A stretch of 64,000 bases of DNA, taken from the NCBI GenBank assembly GCA_016218685.1, contig JACRDD010000019.1:62001-126000 (forward strand), read 5' to 3'. Each line of letters opens with the position of its first letter. Position 1 is the first letter of the stretch. This document shows positions 26,675 to 36,469 of this stretch, piece after piece. The DNA comes from Desulfobacterales bacterium (GTDB taxonomy: Bacteria; Desulfobacterota; Desulfobacteria; Desulfobacterales; Desulfosarcinaceae). The translations under genes and the position numbers were made by a program. The notes under the pieces are model-generated. The model ran no database searches. It saw only the letters and a list, made by a program, of their open reading frames with translations, and was not told the DNA's origin.

Positions 26675-27127
26675 TCAGGCCTTCAGCTCGGACGTGCAGT
26701 GCGGGCAGCGCAGGGCCTTGAGGGGAATAGCGGTAAAGCAGTAGGGGCAATCCTTGGTGGTCACCGCGGGCTGTTCTTTTTTGATCAGCTTGTTCATGCC
26801 CCGCACCAACATGAAGACCGCGAAGGCCACGATCAAAAAGCTGATGACCTTGTTGGCGAACATGCCGTAGTTGATGGTCACGGCGCCGGCCTTCTGGGCA
26901 TCGGCCAGGGAGGCATAGGGACCGGCCACGACCGCCCCATCCCTGATAGTGACGAAGAGATTGGAGAAATCGACGTTGCCCAGGACGAACCCGATGGGCG
27001 GCATGATGACGTCGGCCACCAGGGATTGCACGATGGCGCCGAAGGCCGCGCCGATGATGATACCGACCGCCATGTCCACCACATTGCCCCGCATCGCGAA
27101 TTCTTTAAACTCTTTGACCATGCCCAT
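26675..27127 (-). CDS. mscL: Large-conductance mechanosensitive channel with C-terminal zinc ribbon
   Basis: A 150-residue channel protein that opens on membrane tension to release solutes during osmotic downshift. The first transmembrane helix carries the MscL signature ([23 protein letters not shown]), and the second (about 90-112) ends in the usual charged region. The normal C-terminal helix is followed or replaced by about 25 residues with CPYC and CPHC, a zinc-ribbon pattern not found in E. coli MscL. Of three close ATGs I chose 27127, which has AAAGG 9 bases upstream; the ATG at 27136 sits directly on that sequence. Confidence 0.9.
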   Translation of the reverse strand: MGMVKEFKEFAMRGNVVDMAVGIIIGAAFGAIVQSLVADVIMPPIGFVLGNVDFSNLFVTIRDGAVVAGPYASLADAQKAGAVTINYGMFANKVISFLIVAFAVFMLVRGMNKLIKKEQPAVTTKDCPYCFTAIPLKALRCPHCTSELKA

Positions 27128-27225
27128 TCCGGCCATCCTTTCTTTTGGCTGCCGCCAAAGTTCGCGCGATCTGCCCGCAGGTCGCTATGTTTGGGAAGAA
27201 GTAAGGAATTCAGGTTTATTAGCGA

Positions 27226-27714
27226 CTATTGGCCGGCGTGTAAAGAAATTTCGACCCGTGCCACACCCTCCTTGAGCATGCCCAACTCCTTGGCCGCGGC
27301 ATGGGAGAGATCGATGATCCGGCCCTTGCGATGGGGCCCGCGGTCATTGATCCGAACTTCCACGCCGCGGTTATTCTTCAGGTTGACCACCCAGACCCGT
27401 GTGCCGAAGGGCAAATCCCGGTGGGCTGCCGTAAATGCCTTTTTATCGTATCGCTCGCCGCTGGCCGTGCGCCGCCCGTGCAGGCGGTTGGCGTAGAAGC
27501 TGGCCAACCCGGTCTGTTGGAATTTCTCATCGGGTCGCGTCGTCTGAGCAGGCTGAGCGGTCGGCTGGGCCTCCTTTTTGGGCGGGGAGACGGGTGGCGG
27601 GACCTGCGGGGGCTGCACAGCCGGTTGACCCGCGCAGGCCGTCAGCAACAGTAAAAGGCCGATGGCCATCCAGCGGCCGAATACGCCATCGCCGGCAGTC
27701 GAAACTAGCTTCAA
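27226..27714 (-). CDS. rlpA: RlpA-family septal-ring lipoprotein, double-psi beta-barrel
   Basis: A 162-residue lipoprotein with a lipobox (LTAC, Cys27), a Pro/Gln/Lys-rich linker (about 30-70) and a C-terminal RlpA barrel (about 75-160; GLASFYANRLHGRRTASGE, RVWVVNLKNNRGVEVRINDRGP). The family cleaves denuded peptidoglycan at the septum. No SPOR domain follows. The frame starts with TTG at 27714, 9 bases after GGGAGG. Confidence 0.88.
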   Translation of the reverse strand: MKLVSTAGDGVFGRWMAIGLLLLLTACAGQPAVQPPQVPPPVSPPKKEAQPTAQPAQTTRPDEKFQQTGLASFYANRLHGRRTASGERYDKKAFTAAHRDLPFGTRVWVVNLKNNRGVEVRINDRGPHRKGRIIDLSHAAAKELGMLKEGVARVEISLHAGQ

Positions 27715-27724
27715 ATCAGAGCCT

Positions 27725-27752
27725 CCCTTTGCTTTGTATGCAAAGCGAAGGG
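27725..27752 (-). promoter_or_regulatory. Hairpin abutting the rlpA ribosome site
   Basis: A 12-bp inverted repeat with one wobble pair (CCCTTTGCTTTG / CAAAGCGAAGGG on the plus strand) around TATG lies directly upstream of, and touching, the GGGAGG of rlpA. It could be an operator or an mRNA element controlling rlpA translation. Confidence 0.4.
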
Positions 27753-27853
27753 AAGTTTTTCAGGTTCATCCATGGAAGCCTCCTGACCGCTCTCTCAGCA
27801 TCGAATCGGGTTCATAGCATAAAGGATGCCACGATAAAAAACTTTTCCGCTCT

Positions 27854-27869
27854 TGGCACGCTCCTTGAT
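27854..27869 (+). promoter_or_regulatory. Putative sigma-54 promoter for the CAP-domain gene
   Basis: TGGCACG-N4-TTGAT: consensus -24 element, and a -12 element with GA in place of GC, as in the promoter at 4328. It is followed by a structured leader of about 130 bases. Confidence 0.5.
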
Positions 27870-27888
27870 TATTATCGCCACACGTGAA

Positions 27889-27991
27889 CCTGCGGCTCCC
27901 AGCGCCGATTGCTGTACCGGGAGCGTGAAAACGCGCAACACGACGCCGGGCCGGCGTCACCGCGGGAACGGGTCCCTTTTGAAACGAAAGG
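27889..27991 (+). ncRNA. Structured 5' leader with a hairpin over the ribosome site; candidate riboswitch
   Basis: Pairings I can draw by eye: an outer helix 27889-27894 with 27961-27966; an inner helix CTCCC/GGGAG (27896-27900 with 27919-27923); a GAAA-capped hairpin at about 27923-27934; and GACGCC/GGCGTC (27942-27947 with 27953-27958). A separate hairpin, CCTTT (27975-27979) with AAAGG (27987-27991), hides the Shine-Dalgarno of the next gene. The layout is a multi-branched aptamer-like fold plus a switchable ribosome site. It does not match the c-di-GMP-I, TPP or cobalamin consensus that I remember. Confidence 0.5.
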
Positions 27992-27999
27992 TGAATGGC

Positions 28000-29169
28000 A
28001 TGGTCTTGGGAAAAAACAGTTTTAGGACTTACGTTTTGTGCACACTCTTGTTTATCTTCGCACACTTCTCCGGAAAGCAGGCCTTCGCGCAGGGGGCCGC
28101 GCCCGCCGCGCCGCCGCCCGATCCGCCCAGGGTGGTGCGCCATTCCGCCGACGCCGAGCCTTCCGCCCAACGACGGCTCCAGGCCGCACCCACCAGCGAA
28201 TGGACCCTGCACAAGACCGCCGATAACCGCCACCCGGACGGCAACGAGCAGCAGATGCTCTGGCTGATGAACCGGGCGCGCAGCGCTCCGGCCCAGGAGG
28301 GTCTGTGGCTGGCCACCGCCACCGACGATGGTGTGGCCAGCGGCCGCGACTACTTCGGCGTCGATGTGCAGCAGCTCCAGGCGGAGTTCGATCAATATGC
28401 GGCCAAGCCGCCGGCGGCCTTCGATGCAAGGTTATATGCCGCGGCCCAAGCACATTCGCTGGACCTGATCGCCCGGGACGCCCAAGATCACACCGGCCAG
28501 TTCGAGGCCATCGCCGATGCCGGCTTTTTCTACACGGCCGCCCGGGGCAATGTCTTCGCCTATGCCGATTCGGCCCTCAACGCCCACGCCGCCTTCAACA
28601 TCGACTGGGGCGGCTCGGACGACTCAGGCATGCAGGCCGGCCGGGGCCACCGCATGGCCGTCATGGCCATCGACGGCGACTACACCAATGTGGGGCTGGC
28701 CGCCGCAGCCAATGCCAACGGCAACCTGGTCGTTACCGGCAACTACTGCCGGGCCAACACCCAGAACGCCGATCACCATAACCGCTTCCTGGTGGGCACG
28801 GTCTGGGCTGATGCCAATGCCAACGACCTGTACGATCCCGGCGAAGGCTTGGGCCAGATCACCGTCCGGCCGGACGAGGGCACTTTTTACGCCGTCACCG
28901 CCGACAACGGCGGCTACGCCCTTCCCATCCTCTCCCCCGGCACCTATGCGGTCACCTTCAGCGGCGCAGCCCTGGATGCCGACGTCACCCGTTCGGTAAC
29001 CCTGGCCAACGTGAGTGTGCTGCTCGATCTGCTCGCTTCCGATCCCTCCCCGCCACCAGACGATGGACCCACCCCGCCCCCCGACAATGGCGGCAGCGAT
29101 ACCGGCGGCGGCGGGGGTGGTGGATGTTTTATCGGCGCCCTGAGCTCTATTGTAGCCCTTCTTGACTAA
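28000..29169 (+). CDS. Secreted CAP-domain protein with calcium-type repeat and Gly-Cys tail
   Basis: A 389-residue exported protein. A signal peptide (about 1-30, ending AFA-Q) precedes a CAP/SCP-like domain (about 65-255; MLWLMNRARSAP, LYAAAQAHSLDLIARD, GNYC). A small beta domain follows with a calcium-type loop DANANDLYDPGEG (about 270), then a Pro-rich linker and a tail GGGGGGGCFIGAL. Gly-rich stretches followed by CFI occur at the C-termini of other secreted deltaproteobacterial proteins and may be a sorting or lipid-attachment signal. The ATG at 28000 has AAAGGTG 6 bases upstream, which rules out the longer frame from 27853. Confidence 0.8.
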   Translation: MVLGKNSFRTYVLCTLLFIFAHFSGKQAFAQGAAPAAPPPDPPRVVRHSADAEPSAQRRLQAAPTSEWTLHKTADNRHPDGNEQQMLWLMNRARSAPAQEGLWLATATDDGVASGRDYFGVDVQQLQAEFDQYAAKPPAAFDARLYAAAQAHSLDLIARDAQDHTGQFEAIADAGFFYTAARGNVFAYADSALNAHAAFNIDWGGSDDSGMQAGRGHRMAVMAIDGDYTNVGLAAAANANGNLVVTGNYCRANTQNADHHNRFLVGTVWADANANDLYDPGEGLGQITVRPDEGTFYAVTADNGGYALPILSPGTYAVTFSGAALDADVTRSVTLANVSVLLDLLASDPSPPPDDGPTPPPDNGGSDTGGGGGGGCFIGALSSIVALLD

Positions 29170-29212
29170 GAAATGGCTTGATTTATCCCATTATTGGTAT
29201 ATTTGTTGATTT

Positions 29213-29491
29213 ATGAAATGGACTGTTAAGTTCACAAATAGAGCGGCCAAACAGTTTGAAAAGCTTCCAAGCAAAGTCAAGGATGCATTACTGGCCCTGA
29301 TTCTGGAAATTAAGAACGAAAGCCCGTATCGGGCAAACTGGCCGAACTTCGGATGGCTGAAACAGTCCGCATGCTACCATTGCCACCTCAAGAAGGGAAA
29401 GCCGACCTACGTTGCCCTTTGGACGGTGGACAAAAAGCAAGTTACCGTGGAGGTGATCTATGTTGGCACTCACGAAAAAGCGCCCTACTAA
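29213..29491 (+). CDS. RelE/HigB-like toxin
   Basis: A 92-residue basic protein with a RelE-fold pattern (WTVKFTNRAAKQFEKLPSKVKDAL ... VIYVGTHEKAPY). Such toxins cleave mRNA on the ribosome. It overlaps the start of the antitoxin gene by 32 bases, in the toxin-first order typical of higBA modules. The upstream sequence is AT-rich compared with its surroundings, suggesting later acquisition. Confidence 0.85.
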   Translation: MKWTVKFTNRAAKQFEKLPSKVKDALLALILEIKNESPYRANWPNFGWLKQSACYHCHLKKGKPTYVALWTVDKKQVTVEVIYVGTHEKAPY

Positions 29492-29747
29492 AACCCGGCC
29501 CGCCACCGATACCGGCAACGTTGATTGGCGCGAAGTATTCGGATCATATGAAGATCATAAATTGCAGGGGGCGGCCTTGCGCGGTGCGCGCGCCAAAGAA
29601 GGGTTGACCCAAAGGCAGCTTTCCGAGCTGGCCAACATCCCCCAGGGGCACCTTTCCGAAATGGAAAACGGCAAGCGGCCCATCGGCGTTATTGTCGCCA
29701 AGAAGCTCGGGAAGGCGTTGAATATTTCCTACAAGGTTTTCCTGTAA
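29460..29747 (+). CDS. XRE-family antitoxin (HigA-like)
   Basis: A 95-residue protein with a C-terminal helix-turn-helix (about 40-92; GLTQRQLSELANIPQGHLSEMENGKRPIG). It should neutralise the overlapping RelE-like toxin and repress the operon. The N-terminal 35 residues are the likely toxin-binding part. A strong terminator follows within 40 bases. Confidence 0.87.
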   Translation: MLALTKKRPTKTRPATDTGNVDWREVFGSYEDHKLQGAALRGARAKEGLTQRQLSELANIPQGHLSEMENGKRPIGVIVAKKLGKALNISYKVFL

Positions 29748-29781
29748 TCCTTGTAAAGGCCTCGTTCACATCTCCCAAAAT

Positions 29782-29823
29782 AAAAACAGGGGTTGCAGTG
29801 TTACCCGCAAACCCCTGTTTTTT
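29782..29823 (+). terminator. Rho-independent terminator of the toxin-antitoxin operon
   Basis: AACAGGGGTT and AACCCCTGTT pair around a loop of about 14 bases and are flanked by A-runs and a U-run, so it can work in both directions. Confidence 0.85.
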
Positions 29824-29824
29824 A

Positions 29825-29900
29825 TGGTGCCGAGGGACGGAATCGAACCGCCGACACGGGGATTTTCAGTCCCCTGCTCTACCGACTGAGCTACCTCGGC
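29825..29900 (-). tRNA. tRNA-Phe (GAA anticodon)
   Basis: A 76-base cloverleaf on the minus strand: acceptor GCCGAGG/CCTCGGC, D-arm with AGCTCAGTCGGTAGAGC, anticodon loop CTGAAAA (anticodon GAA), T-arm with GGTTCGATTCC. The 3' CCA is encoded. A tRNA 3' end is a common integration site, and the toxin-antitoxin pair lies next to it. Confidence 0.97.
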
Positions 29901-29965
29901 ACTAACCGTGTGAACCGAAAAATCCGGTAGGCTGCTGAAACGAAAGCGCTTACTTAGTAAACCGG

Positions 29966-30724
29966 CTATGCCTTGTCAAGAACATTCTGGCCCATGTCGC
30001 CGAAAAGAAATTGGACCAGCGTGCACGCGGCCACGGTGGCGGTTTCAGCGCGCAAGATGCGCGGCCCCAAGGCGACCATGCGAAACCCATGGGTCTGGGC
30101 GGCGTGTTGCTCGGCCGGGTCGAAGCCGCCTTCTGGGCCGATCATGACAAACACTTTGGTGGGCAGGGGGTGGTCGACGGGCCGATGCAGCGGCTGGGCC
30201 TCCGGTCCTTCCCAGAAAAAAAGCTTCAGGTCGCAGGGCCGGGAGATTTCAAGGGCCTCCGCGAAACCTACCGGCGTCTCGACGCGCATCGGCCGGCTGC
30301 GGCGGCACTGTTTGACCGCTTCCTGGGAGATCTTCTGCCAGCGCTGGTGCCTGGCCTGACTTCGTTTTTCATCCGGGCTGGGGATGGAGCGCTTGGCCAT
30401 GAAGGGCTGCCAGCGCGAGACCCCCAATTCGGTGAGCCGGCGCACCAACTGATCCATCTTCTTATCCTTGAGGTAGGCCTGGGCCAGGGTGATTTCCAAA
30501 GAGGATTCACTCCCGGAGGCCAGGGGCCGGACCAGAGCGATGCACACCTGACGCTCCTCGACGGCATCGATGCGCGCTTCGTATTCAGCGCCGGTGCCGT
30601 CGAAAACCACGATGGCGGCCCCTGGCTGGAGCCGCAATACCGTGCGCACGTGCCGGGCATCCTCCTCGCCCAACCGCGGGCGCGCCTCATGAATCTGCTC
30701 GGGAGCGATAAAGAAACGTCGCAT
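29966..30724 (-). CDS. rsmE: 16S rRNA m3U1498 methyltransferase
   Basis: A 252-residue SPOUT-class enzyme that methylates N3 of U1498 in 16S rRNA using S-adenosylmethionine. An N-terminal PUA-like region (1-75) is followed by the knotted domain with FVMIGPEGGFDPAE and LGPRILRAETAT, the RsmE signatures. Length is normal. AAGGATCACG precedes the ATG. It lies 65 bases after the tRNA and appears to be a single-gene unit. Confidence 0.95.
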   Translation of the reverse strand: MRRFFIAPEQIHEARPRLGEEDARHVRTVLRLQPGAAIVVFDGTGAEYEARIDAVEERQVCIALVRPLASGSESSLEITLAQAYLKDKKMDQLVRRLTELGVSRWQPFMAKRSIPSPDEKRSQARHQRWQKISQEAVKQCRRSRPMRVETPVGFAEALEISRPCDLKLFFWEGPEAQPLHRPVDHPLPTKVFVMIGPEGGFDPAEQHAAQTHGFRMVALGPRILRAETATVAACTLVQFLFGDMGQNVLDKA

Positions 30725-31001
30725 CGTGATCCTTTATAAGCGTTTGGCTTCGATCAACTGCCGGAGCGTTCTTGTCCAGACTTCTTTTCCAGAAGCCGTA
30801 TCTCATAAATTCTTAATTGATTGAATATCTTAACAAGCAAATTGCTTGACAGCCCTACCCCCCTATGTTAGCTTGCAAGGGCTTAAACAGAACGATGGAA
30901 GTAATACACAATGGCCTTGCGGCGACATCAACTGCATGCCGGCAAATGGTCCGGCACCAACCTCCGAGGCGTGCGGCCTATATAACAAAGCCGGGGGAAC
31001 T

Positions 31002-32750
31002 ATGGAAGATTCGAAAAACGTACCACCGCCATCCAAAGGCAGCTCTTCACCGGCGGATCGGATCATCGAACTGACGCCCGAGCTGGAGGTTATTTCCCCC
31101 ACCCGAGGCAAAATCATCGATCTGACGCAAGTCCTGTTTTCCCCAGGCACACCGGCGCCCGCCTCCAAACCGGTTGTGCCGGCAATACCCAAGCCCATCG
31201 TGGCACGTACGACCTCGCCCTTCAGCGCCAAGGTTTCGCGCCAAAAAGGCATCGAATCGGACGTGGATGCCGCTTTTGCCTACATTCAGAGCAGAGCGGA
31301 AGCGCTGCGCGGCCCCAGGGTCAAAGCCAAACCCAGCGAAGAAGACCTGAAAGTGTCGGTACCCTCACCCATTGGCGACTGGGATGACACCATTGTCGAT
31401 GAAGCGTTGATGCTGAAGGGGGCCGAAGCCATTCCGGAAGAGACACCGCCGCCCGAACCCATTCAGCAGGTTGAGGAGAAACCCGCCGAACCGACCGTTT
31501 CGCCCATGGAAGCCGAGCTTTCCCAGGCAATTTTGGAGGTCGAAGCCGAAATACCCTCGATGGAAGAGGCCAAGGCCGATGACTCCCCGGAATTCACCGA
31601 AGCCGTCTCTCCGATCGATTTGCCCCCTCTGGATGAAGTACCGGCTACAGAGGCCGTTGCCGATGAACCTGCCCCGGCCCCGCCCGCACCGGCGACATTG
31701 GAAGTCTTGGACGAAGAGCCCGCCAGTCTGCTTGAAGCCGCCATTGAGATCGATGAAGAGATCATCGAATTGACTGATATCGTTTCGGCCGAAGAGCTGG
31801 CTGCGGCTCAAGAAGAAAATGAAGAAGAGATCATCGAACTCACCGAGATCGTCTCCGCCGAAGAATTGGCCGCCGCCGGACACACCTCTTCCGACACCAC
31901 CGCCCCAAAGGCCGAGCAGCCGGAAGAAGAAGAGATCATCGAACTGGTGGACCGGGTCGAGCTGCCGCTGCCCGAAGAAACCGCCGCCATGGCTACCGAA
32001 TTGGTTCTGAATCCGCCCGAGTCCCTGCCGGAGTTCGAACCCGAGGCGCCGGCCACAGCCGATTTGGAAGATAAAGACACTGAAGAAATGACGCTGGAGG
32101 TTTTCGCCGAAAAGCAGGCACCTGGAGAACCTGCTTCCGAAAAGCAAAAACCTGAGACGAACCAGGTCATCTGGGAAGAAGAAGAGATCATCGAATTGGT
32201 GGACCGGGTCGAGTTGCCGCTGCCCGAAGTGAGCGCCGCCATGGCAACCGAATTGGTTCGGAATCCGCCCGAGCCCCAGTCGGAGTCCGAACCCCAGGTT
32301 TCGGCCCCGGCCGCTCTGGAGGATAAGGACAGCGAAGAAATGAAGCTGGAGGTTTTCACCGAAAAGCAGGCACCTCCCGAAGCGATCAAACCCGAGTCAG
32401 ACCAAGTCATCCGCCTGGACAGCGTGTTGAGCCATGCCCGCAAAAACCAGGAGCGGATTTCGGAAGAGATTACCCTGGGCGTCGAAGACGCGCTGGCCAA
32501 AGAGCCCGTACCGACCGGGGAGAAATTCCCCATCGGCATTGCCATGGAGGAGGTCAAAGAGGCGCTCGGACCCCAGGCCGCTCCGACCGAAGCGGAAATC
32601 GAAGCCGTCATCGAGAAGGTCATTCGCACCAAATACGGCCAAACCATCGAACAGATGATCGCCACGGTGGTGGAAAAAGTGGTCACCCGCGAGATGGACA
32701 ACATCAAACGGAATCTGATGGAAGACCAGGGGGAGTCGGACGAACTTTAA
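31002..32750 (+). CDS. Acidic, repetitive, largely disordered protein with helical C-terminus
   Basis: A 582-residue, strongly acidic Pro/Glu/Ala-rich protein without signal peptide or membrane helix. Short linear repeats occur: EEIIELT-IVSAEELAAA twice (about residues 250-290) and EEEIIELVDRVELPLPE twice (about 310 and 393). Similar IIELT and IIDLT motifs occur near the N-terminus. The C-terminal 70 residues form predicted helices (EAEIEAVIEKVIRTKYGQTIEQM...). The layout recalls PopZ-type polar hubs, but I do not recognise the family. The ATG at 31002 has GGGGGAAC upstream, so the 52 codons before it are excluded. Confidence 0.75.
   Translation: MEDSKNVPPPSKGSSSPADRIIELTPELEVISPTRGKIIDLTQVLFSPGTPAPASKPVVPAIPKPIVARTTSPFSAKVSRQKGIESDVDAAFAYIQSRAEALRGPRVKAKPSEEDLKVSVPSPIGDWDDTIVDEALMLKGAEAIPEETPPPEPIQQVEEKPAEPTVSPMEAELSQAILEVEAEIPSMEEAKADDSPEFTEAVSPIDLPPLDEVPATEAVADEPAPAPPAPATLEVLDEEPASLLEAAIEIDEEIIELTDIVSAEELAAAQEENEEEIIELTEIVSAEELAAAGHTSSDTTAPKAEQPEEEEIIELVDRVELPLPEETAAMATELVLNPPESLPEFEPEAPATADLEDKDTEEMTLEVFAEKQAPGEPASEKQKPETNQVIWEEEEIIELVDRVELPLPEVSAAMATELVRNPPEPQSESEPQVSAPAALEDKDSEEMKLEVFTEKQAPPEAIKPESDQVIRLDSVLSHARKNQERISEEITLGVEDALAKEPVPTGEKFPIGIAMEEVKEALGPQAAPTEAEIEAVIEKVIRTKYGQTIEQMIATVVEKVVTREMDNIKRNLMEDQGESDEL
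31924..32268 (+). repeat. Two diverged 90-base direct repeats within the acidic protein gene
   Basis: Bases 31924-32016 and 32175-32268 encode nearly the same block: EEEIIELVDRVELPLPE, then AAMATELV and NPPE. The DNA is similar enough to indicate internal duplication. Confidence 0.7.
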
Positions 32751-32828
32751 GGCTTCGCCTCCCGGCAGCGCTATCGATCCCAGCACCATGGGACAGCGCC
32801 GGCGCGGCTGTTTTCTATCTTGCTTTTT

Positions 32829-32857
32829 AAAAGGGATTATTGATTATAGTCCCTTTT
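32829..32857 (+). terminator. Intrinsic terminator after the acidic protein gene
   Basis: AAAAGGGA and TCCCTTTT pair around an AT-rich loop and run into further T residues. It separates this gene from valS. Confidence 0.75.
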
Positions 32858-32921
32858 TTCATTTTTGATATCAGCTTGCGGCGCACAGGCCCGCGTCATG
32901 CGAACATGGAGTTGGAATCTT

Positions 32922-35582
32922 ATGAGCACGAAGATGTTGGACAAGGGGTACGAGCCCCATGCGGTGGAAACCAAATGGTATGCCTTCTGGGAAAAGGAGG
33001 GGCTCTTCGCGGCCGCGGACAGCGACCGGCGGCCGGCCTTCTCCATCGTCATTCCGCCACCCAACGTCACCGGCGTGCTGCACATGGGCCACGCCCTGAA
33101 CAACACCCTGCAAGACATTCTCTGCCGCTACCGTCGCCTCAAGGGCGACAATGTCCTGTGGATGCCCGGCACCGATCACGCCGGTATCGCCACCCAGAAC
33201 GTGGTCGAACGCCAGTTGGCGGCCCAGGGCAAAGACCGCCACCAACTGGGCCGCGAGCAGTTCATCGAAGCGGTGTGGCGCTGGCGCGAGAGTTCGGGCA
33301 GCGCCATCATCAACCAGCTCAAGCGCCTGGGCGCCTCCTGCGACTGGCAGCGCGAGCGCTTCACCATGGATGACGGCCTTTCGCTGGCTGTGCGCACGGT
33401 CTTCGTGCGGCTCTACGAGGAGGGGCTGATCTACCGCGGACTTTATATCACCAACTGGTGCCCCCGCTGCCACACGGCGCTCTCCGATCTGGAAGTCGAG
33501 CACGAAGAGCTGGACGGTCATCTCTACCACATCCGCTACCCCTTCAGCCAAGGCGAAGGCGGCGTGGTGGTGGCCACCACCCGGCCCGAAACCATGCTGG
33601 GCGATACGGCCGTGGCGGTTCATCCGGAAGACGAGCGTTATGCCAATCTGCCCGGCCCGACGGTTGTTCTGCCCCTCATGAACCGCGCGATCCCCATTAT
33701 CCGCGACACCTATGTGGACCGCGCCTTCGGCACCGGCGCCCTGAAAGTCACGCCGGCCCACGATCCCAACGACTTCGAGCTCGGCCGGCGCCACCAGTTG
33801 CCCAGCATCAAGGTGATCGGCGACGGCGGCCGCATGACGGCCGAGGCCGGCCTATATCAGGGCCAGGATCGGTTCGAGTGCCGCAAGGCGGTGGTCCAGG
33901 CGCTTAAGGACCAGGGATTACTGGTGCGCATGGACGCGCACAAACACGGCGTGGGCCACTGCTACCGCTGCAAGAGCGTCGTGGAGCCCAACCTCTCCCG
34001 GCAGTGGTTCGTCAAGACCCAGCCCCTGGCCGAAGCGGCCATCCAGGCCGTGCAGGAAGGCCGCACGCGCATCGTTCCCGAAGCCTGGGCCAAAACCTAT
34101 TATGAGTGGATGTTCAATATAAAGGATTGGTGTATCTCGCGCCAAATCTGGTGGGGCCACCAGATCCCGGCCTGGACCTGCCAGACATGCAATGAATTGG
34201 CCGTGGCCCTGACGGCGCCGGGCAAATGCCCCAAATGCGGCGGCAGCGACCTGGTCCAGGAGACCGACGTGCTCGACACCTGGTTCAGCTCGGCCCTGTG
34301 GCCCTTCTCCACCATGGGCTGGCCCGAGCGCACCCCGCTGCTGGGCACCTTCTATCCCACCTCGGTGCTGGTGACCGGCTTCGACATCCTCTTCTTCTGG
34401 GTGGCCCGCATGATGATGATGGGCATCCACTTCATGGGCGAGGTGCCGTTCCGGGACGTGTACGTGCATGCCCTGGTGCGCGACGAAGAGGGCAAGAAGA
34501 TGAGCAAGTCCAAGGGCAACGTCATCGACCCGCTGGACGTCATCGACACCTACGGCACCGACGCCTTCCGCTACACCCTGGCGGCCTTCGCGGCCCAGGG
34601 CCGGGACGTCAAGCTCTCCGAAAAGCGCGTGGAAGGCTACCGCAACTTCATCAACAAGCTGTGGAACGCGGCGCGCTTCAGCCTGATGCACCTGGAACAG
34701 GGCTATCCAAACATCGACACGGCCCATCTCTCCCTGCCCGACCGCTGGATTCTGACCCGCCTGAGCCGCATGATCCAACAGGTCACGACGGCCCTGGACG
34801 AATACAAGTTCAACGAAGCGGCCGGCGCCGCCTACCAGTTTGTCTGGCACGAGTTCTGCGATTGGTACCTGGAGGCTGCCAAGCCGGCCCTCTACGCCGA
34901 AGATCGCCCCGCGGCGCGCGAAGCGGCCCGGCAAACGCTCTGGACCGTGCTGCGCGAGATCCTGGTGGTGCTGCACCCCTTCGCCCCCTTTATCACCGAA
35001 GAGATCTGGGAGAAATTGCCCGGTACCGACGGCTCGATCATGCGCGCCGTCTTCCCCCAGCCCCGGAGCACCATGAGTGTCAACTTGACCCAAGATGAAG
35101 TGGGCATGAACCTGATCATGGAGACGATCACGGCCATCCGCACCATCCGCGGCGAAATGAATATCCCGCCGGCCGCCAAACTGCACGTGACGGCCCAGGC
35201 CCCCCAGGAGGAGGTGCGCCAGACCCTTTCGGCCCACCAGGATCTGGTGAGCAACCTGGCGCGCCTGGAGCATCTGGTCATCGAAGCCCAAGGCCAGCGC
35301 TCGCCAACGGCGGCCACGGCCATCGTGGGCGATACGGTGCTGCTGGTGGAGCTCAAGGGGGTCATCGACTTTGCCCAGGAGCGCCAGCGTTTGGAAAAAG
35401 AGATCGGCAAACTGAATAAGGATTTGACCGCCATCAACAACAAGCTTAACAACGACAGCTTCCTGGGCAAGGCGCCGCCCGAAGTGGTGGCCGAGGTGCG
35501 CGAAAAGCAGACCCTGCTTTCGGACAAGCAGCACAAGCTGAGCGCCACCCTGGAACGGATCCGCGCCTTTGCCCAGCAGTAG
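32922..35582 (+). CDS. valS: Valine-tRNA ligase
   Basis: An 886-residue class I aminoacyl-tRNA synthetase. It has the HIGH-type motif HMGH (54-57, in [15 protein letters not shown]), an editing domain (about 190-340, with [13 protein letters not shown]), the KMSKS loop (526-530), an anticodon-binding domain and a C-terminal coiled coil (about 815-886) that contacts tRNA. Length is normal. I chose the ATG at 32922 because alignment to the family begins at [12 protein letters not shown]; the frame upstream is not conserved-looking. nadC follows after 14 bases and may be co-transcribed. Confidence 0.97.
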   Translation: MSTKMLDKGYEPHAVETKWYAFWEKEGLFAAADSDRRPAFSIVIPPPNVTGVLHMGHALNNTLQDILCRYRRLKGDNVLWMPGTDHAGIATQNVVERQLAAQGKDRHQLGREQFIEAVWRWRESSGSAIINQLKRLGASCDWQRERFTMDDGLSLAVRTVFVRLYEEGLIYRGLYITNWCPRCHTALSDLEVEHEELDGHLYHIRYPFSQGEGGVVVATTRPETMLGDTAVAVHPEDERYANLPGPTVVLPLMNRAIPIIRDTYVDRAFGTGALKVTPAHDPNDFELGRRHQLPSIKVIGDGGRMTAEAGLYQGQDRFECRKAVVQALKDQGLLVRMDAHKHGVGHCYRCKSVVEPNLSRQWFVKTQPLAEAAIQAVQEGRTRIVPEAWAKTYYEWMFNIKDWCISRQIWWGHQIPAWTCQTCNELAVALTAPGKCPKCGGSDLVQETDVLDTWFSSALWPFSTMGWPERTPLLGTFYPTSVLVTGFDILFFWVARMMMMGIHFMGEVPFRDVYVHALVRDEEGKKMSKSKGNVIDPLDVIDTYGTDAFRYTLAAFAAQGRDVKLSEKRVEGYRNFINKLWNAARFSLMHLEQGYPNIDTAHLSLPDRWILTRLSRMIQQVTTALDEYKFNEAAGAAYQFVWHEFCDWYLEAAKPALYAEDRPAAREAARQTLWTVLREILVVLHPFAPFITEEIWEKLPGTDGSIMRAVFPQPRSTMSVNLTQDEVGMNLIMETITAIRTIRGEMNIPPAAKLHVTAQAPQEEVRQTLSAHQDLVSNLARLEHLVIEAQGQRSPTAATAIVGDTVLLVELKGVIDFAQERQRLEKEIGKLNKDLTAINNKLNNDSFLGKAPPEVVAEVREKQTLLSDKQHKLSATLERIRAFAQQ

Positions 35583-35596
35583 CGGGAACGAACGCC

Positions 35597-36448
<852 letters not shown>

Positions 36449-36469
36449 GTCGGCGTCGGCGCGCCTTCC

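Noticed and set aside
30840..30870. TTGACA followed by TATGTT as a sigma-70 promoter for the acidic protein gene
   Set aside because: The spacing is 12 bases, too short for a -35/-10 pair, and no better -10 lies at 16-18 bases.
36449..36469. Possible terminator between nadC and the receiver gene
   Set aside because: The 21-base convergent spacer has no convincing stem-loop with a U-run.
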